Positions 40,127-47,996 of a stretch of DNA of 56,304 bases are shown here, piece by piece. The notes below the pieces were generated by a model. It did not search any database. It had not been told where the DNA came from and was given only the letters and a program-made list of their open reading frames with translations. Every line of letters starts with the position of its first letter. Position 1 is the first letter of the stretch. This DNA is from a virus: IMG/VR virus record IMGVR_UViG_3300044815_000143, positions 1-56,304 of that record; one strand, 5' to 3'. The translations under genes were made by a program, and so were the position numbers.

Positions 40127-40627
40127 CTATGGACAGATGCCAACGTCCCATTCGTATTCCTTTTCGCCGTCTTCATCGACGGTCTCGTAGCTCTCGACCC
40201 AGCTTTCATACTTGTCGGACATCAGGATGCGAACGGCCTGATCGATACACCACGCCTTGTGGTGGGCGCCGTCGATCTGGGAATAACGGAAGAGCAGGTT
40301 GGTCGCGTCGAGGATGCGCTGTTTGGGCGTGAACGGCTTGCCGCCCGCTTCCAGATTGATCAACTCCCGGCGAAGGTCGCGGAGGTCGTCAGGGGACATG
40401 CAGTGCCGGATTCCCATGTCCGCATCTTTGGTGATCTGCTTGGTATAATACTGGTGAAAGCTGTTGCCTTCGTAGGTCTGGAGACGGCGGTCCTGTTGGA
40501 CGTAGTGGTCCAGACCGCGATAGATCACCAACGCGGTGTAGATCGGCACGTCATGGCCGCCACCGCGTAGAACGCCATTGTCGAGGATATCGTCGATGGC
40601 AGTGATGACATTGGCGGCGACAGACAT
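40127..40627 (-). CDS. Conserved-looking phage protein of unknown function
   Basis: A 166-residue product MSVAANVITAIDDILDNG..., with a GGHDVPIYTALVIYRGL segment and two helical regions containing several His and Cys (HCMSPDD, HHKAWCIDQAV). Small proteins with this type of internal DATNLLFRYSQIDGAHH region are usual in large T4-like phages, but I cannot name the family. Its leader holds a 8-bp hairpin. Confidence 0.68.
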   Translation of the reverse strand: MSVAANVITAIDDILDNGVLRGGGHDVPIYTALVIYRGLDHYVQQDRRLQTYEGNSFHQYYTKQITKDADMGIRHCMSPDDLRDLRRELINLEAGGKPFTPKQRILDATNLLFRYSQIDGAHHKAWCIDQAVRILMSDKYESWVESYETVDEDGEKEYEWDVGICP

Positions 40628-40632
40628 GAAAA

Positions 40633-40657
40633 ATGCTCCGTATGGTTAACGGAGCAT
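40633..40657 (-). promoter_or_regulatory. Hairpin in 5' leader
   Basis: ATGCTCCG (40633-40640) pairs with CGGAGCAT (40650-40657), 9-base loop, just upstream of the 40627 start codon. It may modulate ribosome access or be an operator next to the -10. Confidence 0.45.
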
Positions 40658-40683
40658 TATCAGGAATAGTTAATTTTGGTCAA
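40656..40683 (-). promoter_or_regulatory. Sigma70-like promoter
   Basis: Minus strand TTGACC (40683-40678), 16 bases, GATAAT (40661-40656), driving the 40127 gene. Confidence 0.65.
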
Positions 40684-40949
40684 CCAGATTTAGCGGCCCG
40701 GATCGCATCGAGCGCACTTTCCATCGAGTAGAAAGTTCCGCTGCATCGGGGCGTGTGAAGCTGTACGACGACGGCCCGCTCTCCAAACATGCGGATGATG
40801 CCGTGTCCTTCGAAACGACCGTTGCCAGCCGTCCGGTTGTTCCAACGCGTCGCGCGCGTGTAAGGGAACGGTTTGTACGTGTACTTCGCGCCAAGCAACT
40901 CGGCACACGTTTGGTAGAACCCTTGCTCCACCTCTTGATCTCTTTTCAT
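40680..40949 (-). CDS. Small protein of unknown function
   Basis: An 89-residue product MKRDQEVEQGFYQTCAELLG..., with a basic central region (YTRATRWNNRTAGNGRF). Its start codon lies inside a 15-bp inverted repeat that also spans its promoter, suggesting tight, perhaps autogenous, control. No family recognised. Confidence 0.65.
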   Translation of the reverse strand: MKRDQEVEQGFYQTCAELLGAKYTYKPFPYTRATRWNNRTAGNGRFEGHGIIRMFGERAVVVQLHTPRCSGTFYSMESALDAIRAAKSG

Positions 40950-40980
40950 TCTGACCGGTATTTAATCAGAATGAAAAGAG
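40940..40980 (-). repeat. 15-bp perfect inverted repeat across promoter and start codon
   Basis: CTCTTTTCATTCTGA (40940-40954) and its exact complement (40966-40980), separated by 11 bases. On the minus strand one arm is in the promoter spacer and the other covers ATGAAAAGAG, the start of the gene. Confidence 0.85.
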
Positions 40981-40988
40981 GATGTCAA
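40959..40988 (-). promoter_or_regulatory. Sigma70-like promoter with inverted-repeat operator
   Basis: Minus strand TTGACA (40988-40983), 18 bases, TAAATA (40964-40959); predicted start about 3 bases before the ATG at 40949. Confidence 0.65.
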
Positions 40989-41338
40989 TCAAGTTGCATA
41001 TGCTCGACGATCAGGTCGATCTCGCGTTGTGAAAATCCACCCGCCGAGTTCACGTCTTCCTGATCCTTGCCGTACAGCATGTGTTCGATGGTTTGGTCGA
41101 ACAGATCACCGATGATCTCCGGTTTGCTGTTCCAGAGCAACGTGACGAAATTGTTGATGCCGTGGCGACCCCTGATAGCCTTCAGGAGGGCAAGCATGAC
41201 TCCAAGCCATAGCGGAGGCTTCATCAGGCTCTTATGGAGCACCAGACGCACGAATTCGAGCGTCTTGAACTCGTCCAAGTTCTCCAGCATGGTGGCCAGA
41301 TCGTTCACGTCGGTTGCGGAAGAAGCCTTGTAGGTCAT
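40985..41338 (-). CDS. Helical protein of unknown function
   Basis: A 117-residue product from the ATG at 41338, which overlaps the preceding stop (ATGA). It starts MTYKASSATDVNDLATML; entirely helical. It belongs to a minus-strand operon of small, 4-base-overlapped genes that runs from groES. No family recognised. Confidence 0.65.
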   Translation of the reverse strand: MTYKASSATDVNDLATMLENLDEFKTLEFVRLVLHKSLMKPPLWLGVMLALLKAIRGRHGINNFVTLLWNSKPEIIGDLFDQTIEHMLYGKDQEDVNSAGGFSQREIDLIVEHMQLD

Positions 41339-41544
41339 TTTGATTTTCTTAAAAAATCGGCCATGTGGAAATAGAACGACATCCATAGATCGGCGAGGAT
41401 GACACCGAGAAAGATTGGCCCAAGGACTATCTGCTCAGCGATGTGTTCGCGGTCGTCATTGCTGTTCTCGCGCCGAGTTATCGCGACCACCAGCGCGGCC
41501 AGCCAGACGATAACACCGAAGAACAGGATAGCGGCGAAAGTCAT
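41335..41544 (-). CDS. Small membrane protein
   Basis: A 69-residue product with two predicted transmembrane segments (about residues 3-22, AAILFFGVIVWLAALVVAI, and about 39-60, IVLGPIFLGVILADLWMSF) and a short charged loop between them. It could be an inner-membrane accessory such as a holin-like or exclusion protein; nothing decides this. Confidence 0.68.
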   Translation of the reverse strand: MTFAAILFFGVIVWLAALVVAITRRENSNDDREHIAEQIVLGPIFLGVILADLWMSFYFHMADFLRKSK

Positions 41545-41679
41545 TCGTATCCCTCTTCATAGTGGGACTTATACTCGACCAACATTTCGTCATCCAACTC
41601 GAAGCCAAGTTCTTTCAGGTCGGTCATCATCAAGTCGGCGCCTTCGATACCTTCCCGTCATGTTGAGCCAGCCGCCCAT
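41541..41679 (-). pseudogene. Small gene with apparent one-base frameshift
   Basis: From ATG at 41679 the frame reads MGGWLNMT and then loses sense; from the GGG at about 41656 the next frame reads EGIEGADLMMTDLKELGF and continues to HYEEGYE and a stop overlapping the ATG of the next gene. Deleting one G gives a continuous 45-residue acidic protein. It may be a sequencing indel or a real mutation; MMTDLKELGF onward could also be a 29-residue gene on its own. Confidence 0.45.
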
Positions 41680-41688
41680 GGTGTTTTC

Positions 41689-41892
41689 CTACAGCTTTTC
41701 CCGAACCACTTCCCATAGGTACGCAGCGGAGAACGCGGCGACGAATGGAACTTGGATAAAAGTGAACAAGGCCGGAGGATTGAACATGATGACGGTCGCG
41801 ATCATCACACCGAGTGACAACAGCGTTGACAAGGCCGAGATCAGGGTGAAAACCAAGAGCCCTGTCAGGAAATATTTGACCTGATGGCTCAT
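41689..41892 (-). CDS. Small membrane protein
   Basis: A 67-residue product MSHQVKYFLTGLLVFTLISA..., ATG overlapping the groES stop (ATGA). Two transmembrane segments (about residues 8-34 and 38-58) cover most of it. Function unknown. Confidence 0.65.
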   Translation of the reverse strand: MSHQVKYFLTGLLVFTLISALSTLLSLGVMIATVIMFNPPALFTFIQVPFVAAFSAAYLWEVVREKL

Positions 41893-42173
41893 TCGACCAC
41901 GCAATAGATGTCAGATTCCTTGATCACCACGAGGGCCTTGCCGTCGATGGTGATGTCGGTTGCGGAGGTGGCCGGGAAAATGACTTTCTCGCCGACCTTC
42001 AGGGTCATCGGGATGAGAGCGCCATCCTTCGTGCGAGCGCCGGGACCTACCGCGACGACTGTGGCTTCGTTGGGCTTTTCGGCGAAAGTGGCGGCGATCA
42101 GGATCGAGCCGACTTTCTTAGCCTCTTCCGCGCGTTCCAGAAGGACACGGTCGGCCATGGGTTGGTATGACAT
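41889..42173 (-). CDS. groES: Co-chaperonin GroES-like protein (Cpn10, T4 gp31 functional analogue)
   Basis: A 94-residue protein, typical Cpn10 size. ATG at 42173 is preferred over a GTG five codons upstream. It reads MSYQPMADRVLLERAEEAKKVG, then a mobile-loop region SILIAATFAEKP, ATVVAVGPGAR, KVGEKVIFPATSATDITIDGKA and ends with the Cpn10 IKESDIYCVVE signature. Phage co-chaperonins (T4 gp31) replace GroES to help GroEL fold the major capsid protein. It heads an operon of small overlapped genes. Confidence 0.93.
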   Translation of the reverse strand: MSYQPMADRVLLERAEEAKKVGSILIAATFAEKPNEATVVAVGPGARTKDGALIPMTLKVGEKVIFPATSATDITIDGKALVVIKESDIYCVVE

Positions 42174-42195
42174 TTGAAAATGACTCACGGTAAAA

Positions 42196-42810
42196 ATGCG
42201 ATATCTTCACTCTACCGTAAGCGAAATATTAACGCAAGTGGTTAACGATAAATATGAGATGCACCCGGTTCTCCAACAATATCTGCACGACGATGTCCCT
42301 CACGTCCTTGACGAAGAGTATTACAAGGACATCATGCAGGCCGTTGATCCGAACTGGCTCCCCCACAATGATTATTCGAAACTAATCCCATACGTTCGAT
42401 ATGTGGGTACCAAGAAAAACACCATGAAGTACTTCGTCCCGAACAAGTACAATGGGTGGAATACCTACATCCAGTTCCCGGAGTGGGACGATCAGATGCT
42501 CGATCCGAGCCTGACAGTCAATGATGCTGCCAAACTTCTTCTGTGGGCTGGTAATGTCCGTGTCCATTGTCCTTGCCCAGCGTTCAAGTACTGGGGTATG
42601 CAGTACATCATGACACAGAAAGATGCGGCCATCGTTCCCGAAGACCGTTATCCACACATCCGCAACCCCAACCTCAAGGGCGTGGTCTGTAAGCACCTGA
42701 ACAGAACCCTGAAGGTTCTGCCCTTCCACCTTGGTGACATGGCCTCGGCGATGAAAGAACAACGGGCTGAGTATGCTGCTGAGCATGGCGAACATGATCA
42801 CCACGACTAA
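42196..42810 (+). CDS. Protein with SWIM-like CxC...CxH zinc motif
   Basis: A 204-residue protein. VHCPCPAF (about residue 117) and VVCKHLNRT (about 155) give a CxC-x(n)-CxH set, the SWIM zinc-finger arrangement. Similar CPAF...CKHL proteins occur in large T4-like phages but their role is not known to me. ATG at 42196 is taken as start; the in-frame ATG at 42259 is preceded by TAAATA four bases upstream and may be the real leaderless start. It is divergent from groES. Confidence 0.72.
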   Translation: MRYLHSTVSEILTQVVNDKYEMHPVLQQYLHDDVPHVLDEEYYKDIMQAVDPNWLPHNDYSKLIPYVRYVGTKKNTMKYFVPNKYNGWNTYIQFPEWDDQMLDPSLTVNDAAKLLLWAGNVRVHCPCPAFKYWGMQYIMTQKDAAIVPEDRYPHIRNPNLKGVVCKHLNRTLKVLPFHLGDMASAMKEQRAEYAAEHGEHDHHD

Positions 42811-42813
42811 TCG

Positions 42814-43449
42814 TTATGAGGAAGTCCTTGATCGTAAGAGATTTTCATGAACTATTTCGATCCTAGACCGAAACACATCCGGAACCTCATTCATTACTCG
42901 ATTACACGGACCACAGGCTCCACAGGGATCGAATTTATGATCCACGCCCTCGCACCATGTAATCAACGAAGTGAGAGGCCCCAATGATTCATAAATCTGT
43001 GCCTTACCGGTCTTAGATAGTGGGAAAACAAGCTCAGGAAGATTACCAGAGGTCGTCAACGACTTATAAGACGACCATATGGCCTTAAAGTCCTCTAGGT
43101 AACTGACAGCATCGTCCTTTAGGACATATGCCATTGCTACATAATCGAACGTATCTACATCAGCAGCCCACAATGCACTCGTAAGAAATAATGCAGGCTG
43201 AGTTAATGACAGGTGGCGGTTCCCGTGCTCTAAGCTAATACTAGCTATCTCGCCCCAGTCAATGTAGGTAGAATACAAAGAGAAATATCGCTCCTTGATT
43301 AGTTCGCGAGCGGCCTTCTCACGTTGAGATTTCTCTTCATTATTCCCAATGGAGACGTAACCAGTAGTAACTGTGTGTCCATTGGTTAGGAGTGATCTTA
43401 CCAACTCCGTGCTATCGGCGCCGCCAGACCATAAAACTAGATATCTCAT
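42814..43449 (-). CDS. QueC-like 7-cyano-7-deazaguanine synthase family protein
   Basis: A 211-residue protein. YLVLWSGGADSTELV is the PP-loop ATP-binding motif and PCGACGPCNRVM is the four-Cys zinc site (with the upstream Cys) of QueC. QueC makes preQ0 from 7-carboxy-7-deazaguanine with ATP and ammonia; in phages it feeds deazaguanine DNA or tRNA modification. FDYVAMAYVLKDD and a diverged central region distinguish it from host QueC, so another PP-loop amidase activity is possible. The gene is clearly AT-richer than its neighbours, which suggests recent acquisition. No other deazaguanine gene is in the window. Confidence 0.75.
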   Translation of the reverse strand: MRYLVLWSGGADSTELVRSLLTNGHTVTTGYVSIGNNEEKSQREKAARELIKERYFSLYSTYIDWGEIASISLEHGNRHLSLTQPALFLTSALWAADVDTFDYVAMAYVLKDDAVSYLEDFKAIWSSYKSLTTSGNLPELVFPLSKTGKAQIYESLGPLTSLITWCEGVDHKFDPCGACGPCNRVMNEVPDVFRSRIEIVHENLLRSRTSS

Positions 43450-43457
43450 TTACTGAC

Positions 43458-46400
43458 CTAACGCTTAAGCGGTCCTTCGAGGATCGTAAAGGCCAAGCTG
43501 CCAAACTTCCCATCGAACGTCTTGAAGCGTCCACCCGTGACATCGTCCGTGAACAGGACGATCTCCGGCTCAGAGACGCGTGGCGAGGTCGCCCAGTAAT
43601 ACCCACCGTCCGTGTACCGTGCCGACAAGGGCGGCTCACGCTTCCCGGTGGCGACCTCCCATGCCTTTACGGCCCTCGCGTCGCGCAGCGACAAGGTAGG
43701 GAAATCCGGATCGGCGCCAACATCCGTGAAATACCGGCGGGACCGTTCACACCGCTGACCATCGGCCGGGTGGATCGTGATCACCGGGTAACCGTTCTGC
43801 AAATCCATCAACATGGTCACTTGGCTGACGCGCAGGATTTCGGCAGCGTCCAGTTCCACGCCGGAGAAAGCGTTGTACAGCGGGATTGGCAGGATCAGAG
43901 CGACCTTGGTGTCGTAACCGGTCTTGATAGTCTTGGCCGCGCGTGCCTCTTCCAGTTGCTGGTTGACCAACGACGCGACCTTGCGGATGGCTCTCCAACG
44001 GCGAAACACACCTTCCCGATCAGGAAGGTACTGATTGTCCTTTGGCAATTGATCGCACAGTTCGTCGAGTTCCCGCATCGTCGGATCGGACTGCGGTTCA
44101 TAATGCCGATGAATATTATGATCCTTCGGCATGATCAAGATGCCGACATCGGCTCGCATCTGGACCATCACCTCATGCACCATGAACGGCATGATCGGCT
44201 GCAACCATGCCGTCAAAGCGGTGAAGATGGAATTCAGCACCGTGCGATAGGCCCGGCGGCCCACGGACTTCGGATCGTCGCAGTACAGAACGTCTTTGCG
44301 GATGTCGAAGAAGAATGCCGACAGATCGTTGATGCAAAACTCGTTCAGGATACGCACGATATCGCCGAACTCATAGCTCTGGTAAAGTTCGGTGATTTGG
44401 CCGGACAATTGGCCAAGCCGTTCGTGGATGAAACCCTCCAACTCCGGATACAGGGATGGCGAGACGCTTTCAACCGGCGTGAACCCGTCGAGGGCGCCCA
44501 TTAGATAGCGGAGCGTCAGGCGGAATTTCTTGTACACGTCCATGGTCGTGTCGAGCATCTTCGGGCCGCACCTGACATCGACCGTGTAATCACTCATGGC
44601 GACCCAGAGGCGCAGGACATCGGTCCCATGCTTCTCGACGATTTCCTGTGGGCTGATGACGTTGCCCACCGACTTGGACATCTTGCGGCCCTTGTCGTCG
44701 AGTGTGAAACCGTGCGTCAGAACGTTCTTGAACGGCATCCGGCCGGTGGCGGCGACCGTGCGCAGGATCGACGTGCCGAACCACCCGCGATGCTGGTCGG
44801 AGCCTTCGAGGTAGAGATCGACGTGAGCCTTGTCGATCAATTCCAGCGAGCATGACGAATCGAACCAAACATCCAGAACGTCGGTCACCTTCTGATATTG
44901 GCTCGGATCGACAGGTTCGTCTTCCAGCCAGTATTCCGTGGAATACTGCCACCACGCGTCGCCACCTTCCACCGACAGCACATCGAAGATGCGCTTCTGC
45001 AATGCGGGAGACATGTAGGTGCGGCCGGTGGGCTCATGGACGAACAACGCCAGCGGCGTTCCCCATACACGTTGACGGCTGATCAGCCAGTCGGGACGTG
45101 TTGCAAGGGCCGTTTCCAGACGGTTGCGGCTGCGCTCCGGCGCCATGGCGACATAGGTAAGGCCATTCGCCATATTTTCCTTCATGTCGCTGTCCACTCG
45201 CACGAACCACTGGGTGGTGTTGCGGAAGATCAGCGGCGCCTTGGACCGCCACGAGTGCGGGTAGGAATGGACCATGGTGTTGAACCCGGCCAGAGCGCCA
45301 GCCGCGTTCAGAGCGTCCATGACCTTCTTATTGGTCGGTTCGAATGTGTAAAGGTCAACGCCCTTGTTGTTGAACTTCGTCAGGACGTTCAGACTGCCGA
45401 ACAGGCCGACTTCGGGGAGGTAGGAACCCGCCGCGTCCACGACTTCGGGAACGTCGCCCATGTTGTGGGTCTGCCAGAGCGCATAGTCCTCGGGACCATG
45501 GCCGGGCGCGGTGTGAACGAAGCCCGTCCCGGTCTCGTCACGAACGTGCGAACCCTCCAACAACGGGATCGGCATGCTGTAGTAATCGTTCTGGGGCCAG
45601 AGCGGATGGATGAGGACCGCACCCGTGATGTGATTATTGTACGGCCCAAGGTCGATCATCGCGACGGGTGAACCCTTGGCGGCTTCGGCATTGATACGGT
45701 CGGCATAGGTCTTCGAGACCACGACGTAGTCGCCGGTGAAACCCTCTTGGTAAAGGTGATAATTGATGTCCGGGCTGAAAGCCACGGCGCGCGAGGCGGG
45801 GATCGTCCACGGGGTCGTGGTCCAGATCATCAAATGAACCGGTTCATCCTTAAGGAACAGGTTCTTGAACTTGTACTTGACCCAGATTTCCGTGGTCTTC
45901 ATGTCGAGATGATCGACCTCGGCATCGGCCAGAGCCGTCTGTTCGACCGTGCTCCACAGAAACGGCTTCGTGCCCCGATAGACGAGGCCCTTGTCATGCA
46001 GTTTGTGGAGTTCGCGCGCGATCTTCGCCTCGGACAGGAAATCCATGGTCGCATAGCGGCGGTCATAATCGGCCAGAACGCCGAGCGCCTTGAAGCCTTC
46101 CATCTGGCCAGCGAGTTGTTGCGTGGCGTACTCGCGGCACATGGCGCGGAACGACAGCAATGGCATGTCGGATTTGTTCACCCCGGCTTGCAGCAGATGC
46201 TTCTCGACTTGCTGTTCGATGGGAAGGCCATGGCAGTCCCAGCCCGGCCGGTAGTTGACTTCCTTGCCCATGCCGAGTTGCGAACGGACGACGAAATCCT
46301 TCAGGACTTTGTTCATCGCGTGGCCGATGTGGATATCGCCGTTTGCGTAGGGCGGGCCATCGTGCAGAACGAAGGCGTTTCCATTGTCCGAAGCCGTCAG

Positions 46401-46508
46401 GGAATACAGGCCCTTCCACGATTCCACGATACCGGCCTCGTCGAGCGGGCGCTGCATCGAAAAATCGGTTCGCGGGAGGAACACCGTATCCTTGAAATCG
46501 GTCGTCAT
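43458..46508 (-). CDS. ileS: Isoleucyl-tRNA synthetase
   Basis: A 1016-residue class I synthetase charging tRNA-Ile. NGDIHIGHAMNKVL is the HIGH motif at about residue 60; GWDCHGLPIE follows; about 200-400 is the CP1 editing domain (TTTPWTIPASRA, HTAPGHGPEDY); EGSDQHRGWF and GRKMSKSVGN (about 640) are the second active-site motif. The anticodon-binding helical domain follows. The C-terminal zinc region keeps one Cys (QRCERSRRYFTDVG) where bacterial enzymes have CxxC pairs, so zinc binding there is probably lost. It has a strong promoter at 46534. Confidence 0.95.
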   Translation of the reverse strand: MTTDFKDTVFLPRTDFSMQRPLDEAGIVESWKGLYSLTASDNGNAFVLHDGPPYANGDIHIGHAMNKVLKDFVVRSQLGMGKEVNYRPGWDCHGLPIEQQVEKHLLQAGVNKSDMPLLSFRAMCREYATQQLAGQMEGFKALGVLADYDRRYATMDFLSEAKIARELHKLHDKGLVYRGTKPFLWSTVEQTALADAEVDHLDMKTTEIWVKYKFKNLFLKDEPVHLMIWTTTPWTIPASRAVAFSPDINYHLYQEGFTGDYVVVSKTYADRINAEAAKGSPVAMIDLGPYNNHITGAVLIHPLWPQNDYYSMPIPLLEGSHVRDETGTGFVHTAPGHGPEDYALWQTHNMGDVPEVVDAAGSYLPEVGLFGSLNVLTKFNNKGVDLYTFEPTNKKVMDALNAAGALAGFNTMVHSYPHSWRSKAPLIFRNTTQWFVRVDSDMKENMANGLTYVAMAPERSRNRLETALATRPDWLISRQRVWGTPLALFVHEPTGRTYMSPALQKRIFDVLSVEGGDAWWQYSTEYWLEDEPVDPSQYQKVTDVLDVWFDSSCSLELIDKAHVDLYLEGSDQHRGWFGTSILRTVAATGRMPFKNVLTHGFTLDDKGRKMSKSVGNVISPQEIVEKHGTDVLRLWVAMSDYTVDVRCGPKMLDTTMDVYKKFRLTLRYLMGALDGFTPVESVSPSLYPELEGFIHERLGQLSGQITELYQSYEFGDIVRILNEFCINDLSAFFFDIRKDVLYCDDPKSVGRRAYRTVLNSIFTALTAWLQPIMPFMVHEVMVQMRADVGILIMPKDHNIHRHYEPQSDPTMRELDELCDQLPKDNQYLPDREGVFRRWRAIRKVASLVNQQLEEARAAKTIKTGYDTKVALILPIPLYNAFSGVELDAAEILRVSQVTMLMDLQNGYPVITIHPADGQRCERSRRYFTDVGADPDFPTLSLRDARAVKAWEVATGKREPPLSARYTDGGYYWATSPRVSEPEIVLFTDDVTGGRFKTFDGKFGSLAFTILEGPLKR

Positions 46509-46533
46509 CGGAAGCCTTTTGGATTACCAGATG

Positions 46534-46564
46534 CGTATAGAACGAAAACGAGTCGAAATGTCAA
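46534..46564 (-). promoter_or_regulatory. Sigma70-like promoter of ileS
   Basis: Minus strand TTGACA (46564-46559) with TCTATA at 46541-46536 (17-base spacing) or TATACG at 46539-46534 (19 bases). Confidence 0.55.
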
Positions 46565-47109
46565 GCCGTTTTGTCTTCGTCGTACTGCTCATGGAGGACC
46601 ATTTTGGTCAGAACCATGGCGGTGACGTATTCCTCGTAACTACCTAGAATCACTGGGTTTTTATTTTCCGGAATACCGAACCTGAGCAACCAAAACGCCA
46701 GCACGGTTGGGCATGCTTGGTTCTTGAAAATGTTCCCATCGCCACGATTGGCCCGGAACGTGACCATCTCGGTGTGGTATAGAGGAAGACTTAGTGAAGA
46801 AAAACTGCTCGGGTCTTCATGAGGGCGGCCGTAATGATCCGTCACTATCCTCTTTTTGGCGAGTTCATCTGGGGCTTTCAGAACAATTGTGGTGTTCCAC
46901 AGCTTTCCCTCGGAAAGCCGAAACGTGACGGATTTCTCCGTGGTCTTGAACATGGAGATCGTTATGCGCTTTCCAGCGATAGTATTGTGGAATGTTTTCC
47001 CATTTTTCTCACCAAAACACATCAACAAACGAACGTTCTCTCGGAAAACGTGGAATTCGTTGTCAGAAAGAAGGGCCATATGCAATTCGTTGTCGGAGAG
47101 AAGGGTCAT
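46561..47109 (-). CDS. Protein of unknown function with N-terminal tandem repeat
   Basis: A 182-residue product from the ATG at 47109, overlapping the upstream stop (ATGA). The first 20 residues are two copies of M-x-LLSDNE-x-H, a 30-base tandem duplication. The rest is beta-rich (RITISMFKTTEKSVTFRL) with a helical end (YVTAMVLTKMVLHEQY). It is the last of three overlapped, probably paralogous genes. Confidence 0.7.
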   Translation of the reverse strand: MTLLSDNELHMALLSDNEFHVFRENVRLLMCFGEKNGKTFHNTIAGKRITISMFKTTEKSVTFRLSEGKLWNTTIVLKAPDELAKKRIVTDHYGRPHEDPSSFSSLSLPLYHTEMVTFRANRGDGNIFKNQACPTVLAFWLLRFGIPENKNPVILGSYEEYVTAMVLTKMVLHEQYDEDKTA

Positions 47110-47390
47110 ACGAGCAACCTCGCGAAAACCATCTGCACAGGGTCTTCGAACATGAACATGATGTCGTTGCCACCCTTGCCATAAAGGATATACGTCCACT
47201 CGCTGGTGATCGAATCACTCATGGCGATAGTAGCGATGGCGTGCCATTTTTCCATGATGTCGGCACGACGCACGACGAAATGCTCGCTGAAACGCTTTCG
47301 CGCCTCGGCGTTGGTCATCTTGAACCCGACGAAACTCGGGTTGGACAACAAGGCATCTCTGGCTGCTTGGCGGGCTTTGTCTTCGGTCAT
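47106..47390 (-). CDS. Small protein of unknown function
   Basis: A 94-residue product from the ATG at 47390, overlapping the preceding stop by 4 bases. It starts MTEDKARQAARDALLS, with a beta region TSEWTYILYGKGGNDIMFMF. It belongs to the same overlapped trio. Confidence 0.68.
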   Translation of the reverse strand: MTEDKARQAARDALLSNPSFVGFKMTNAEARKRFSEHFVVRRADIMEKWHAIATIAMSDSITSEWTYILYGKGGNDIMFMFEDPVQMVFARLLV

Positions 47391-47719
47391 ACCAGCATGG
47401 ACGGGGTCAGGCCCACCGTCGCGAAATCCCGTTCGAATTGGATTACGTCGGAGAAACGCTCGAACAGGACGAACGAATCGTTCGGGTTCCCCGTATCGAG
47501 CGAGACGGGAGGATGGTCGGCGTAGGGGAAAGAATTTCCCATGTAGAACTTGCCGTTCGTATTGTCGTTCAGCCAGTTGAACAATTCCATCTCGTAGACG
47601 ATGGATTCCAGACCCTTTCCGTTGGCCACGCCAATACGGAAACAATAGACACCCGCCTCAAAGCCCATGTAACGGGCCTTGATGTGATCGGTGTCCAAGT
47701 CGTAAGGGTTCTGAGCCAT
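47387..47719 (-). CDS. Small protein of unknown function
   Basis: A 110-residue product from the ATG at 47719 (MAQNPYDLDTDHIKARYMG). Beta-rich with a closing FERFSDVIQFERDFATV helix. First gene of the trio; its promoter -10 ends six bases before the ATG, so it is probably leaderless. Confidence 0.7.
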   Translation of the reverse strand: MAQNPYDLDTDHIKARYMGFEAGVYCFRIGVANGKGLESIVYEMELFNWLNDNTNGKFYMGNSFPYADHPPVSLDTGNPNDSFVLFERFSDVIQFERDFATVGLTPSMLV

Positions 47720-47725
47720 AATCAA

Positions 47726-47753
47726 ACGATAGCATATGCACAGGAGAAGTCAA
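47726..47753 (-). promoter_or_regulatory. Sigma70-like promoter giving a leaderless mRNA
   Basis: Minus strand TTGACT (47753-47748), 16 bases, TATCGT (47731-47726), six bases, ATG at 47719. A TAAATA on the same strand lies just upstream. Confidence 0.6.
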
Positions 47754-47903
47754 GGTATTTAGAGGTGACACTGACGTGTCACCTCTGCTGATCACGGAAA
47801 CGAACTGCGCATTCGCTTGTCCGTTCCGCAATCAGCAGTCAAATCAATGAGAAACGAAAGCAATAAAAACGAATATGTCATACCCTAGATTATAGTCTCT
47901 TTC

Positions 47904-47996
47904 TCCCCCTCTCAAAATATACAAGTATGCGTAGCATTTTGGACGTAATGAAACGTAACCTTCATGCCACGACACCTGTGTATTTTGAGAGGGGGA
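47904..47996. ncRNA. Structured element closed by a 20-bp stem
   Basis: TCCCCCTCTCAAAATA (47904-47919) is the exact complement of 47981-47996, and four more pairs (one G-U) extend the stem to 20 bp. The 53-base interior has ATGC-GTA-GCAT (47927-47937) and ACGT-AATGAA-ACGT (47943-47956) hairpins. A plus-strand TATAGT (47891-47896) would place a start at the foot of the stem, but no -35 is seen. Strand and function are unknown. Confidence 0.5.
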
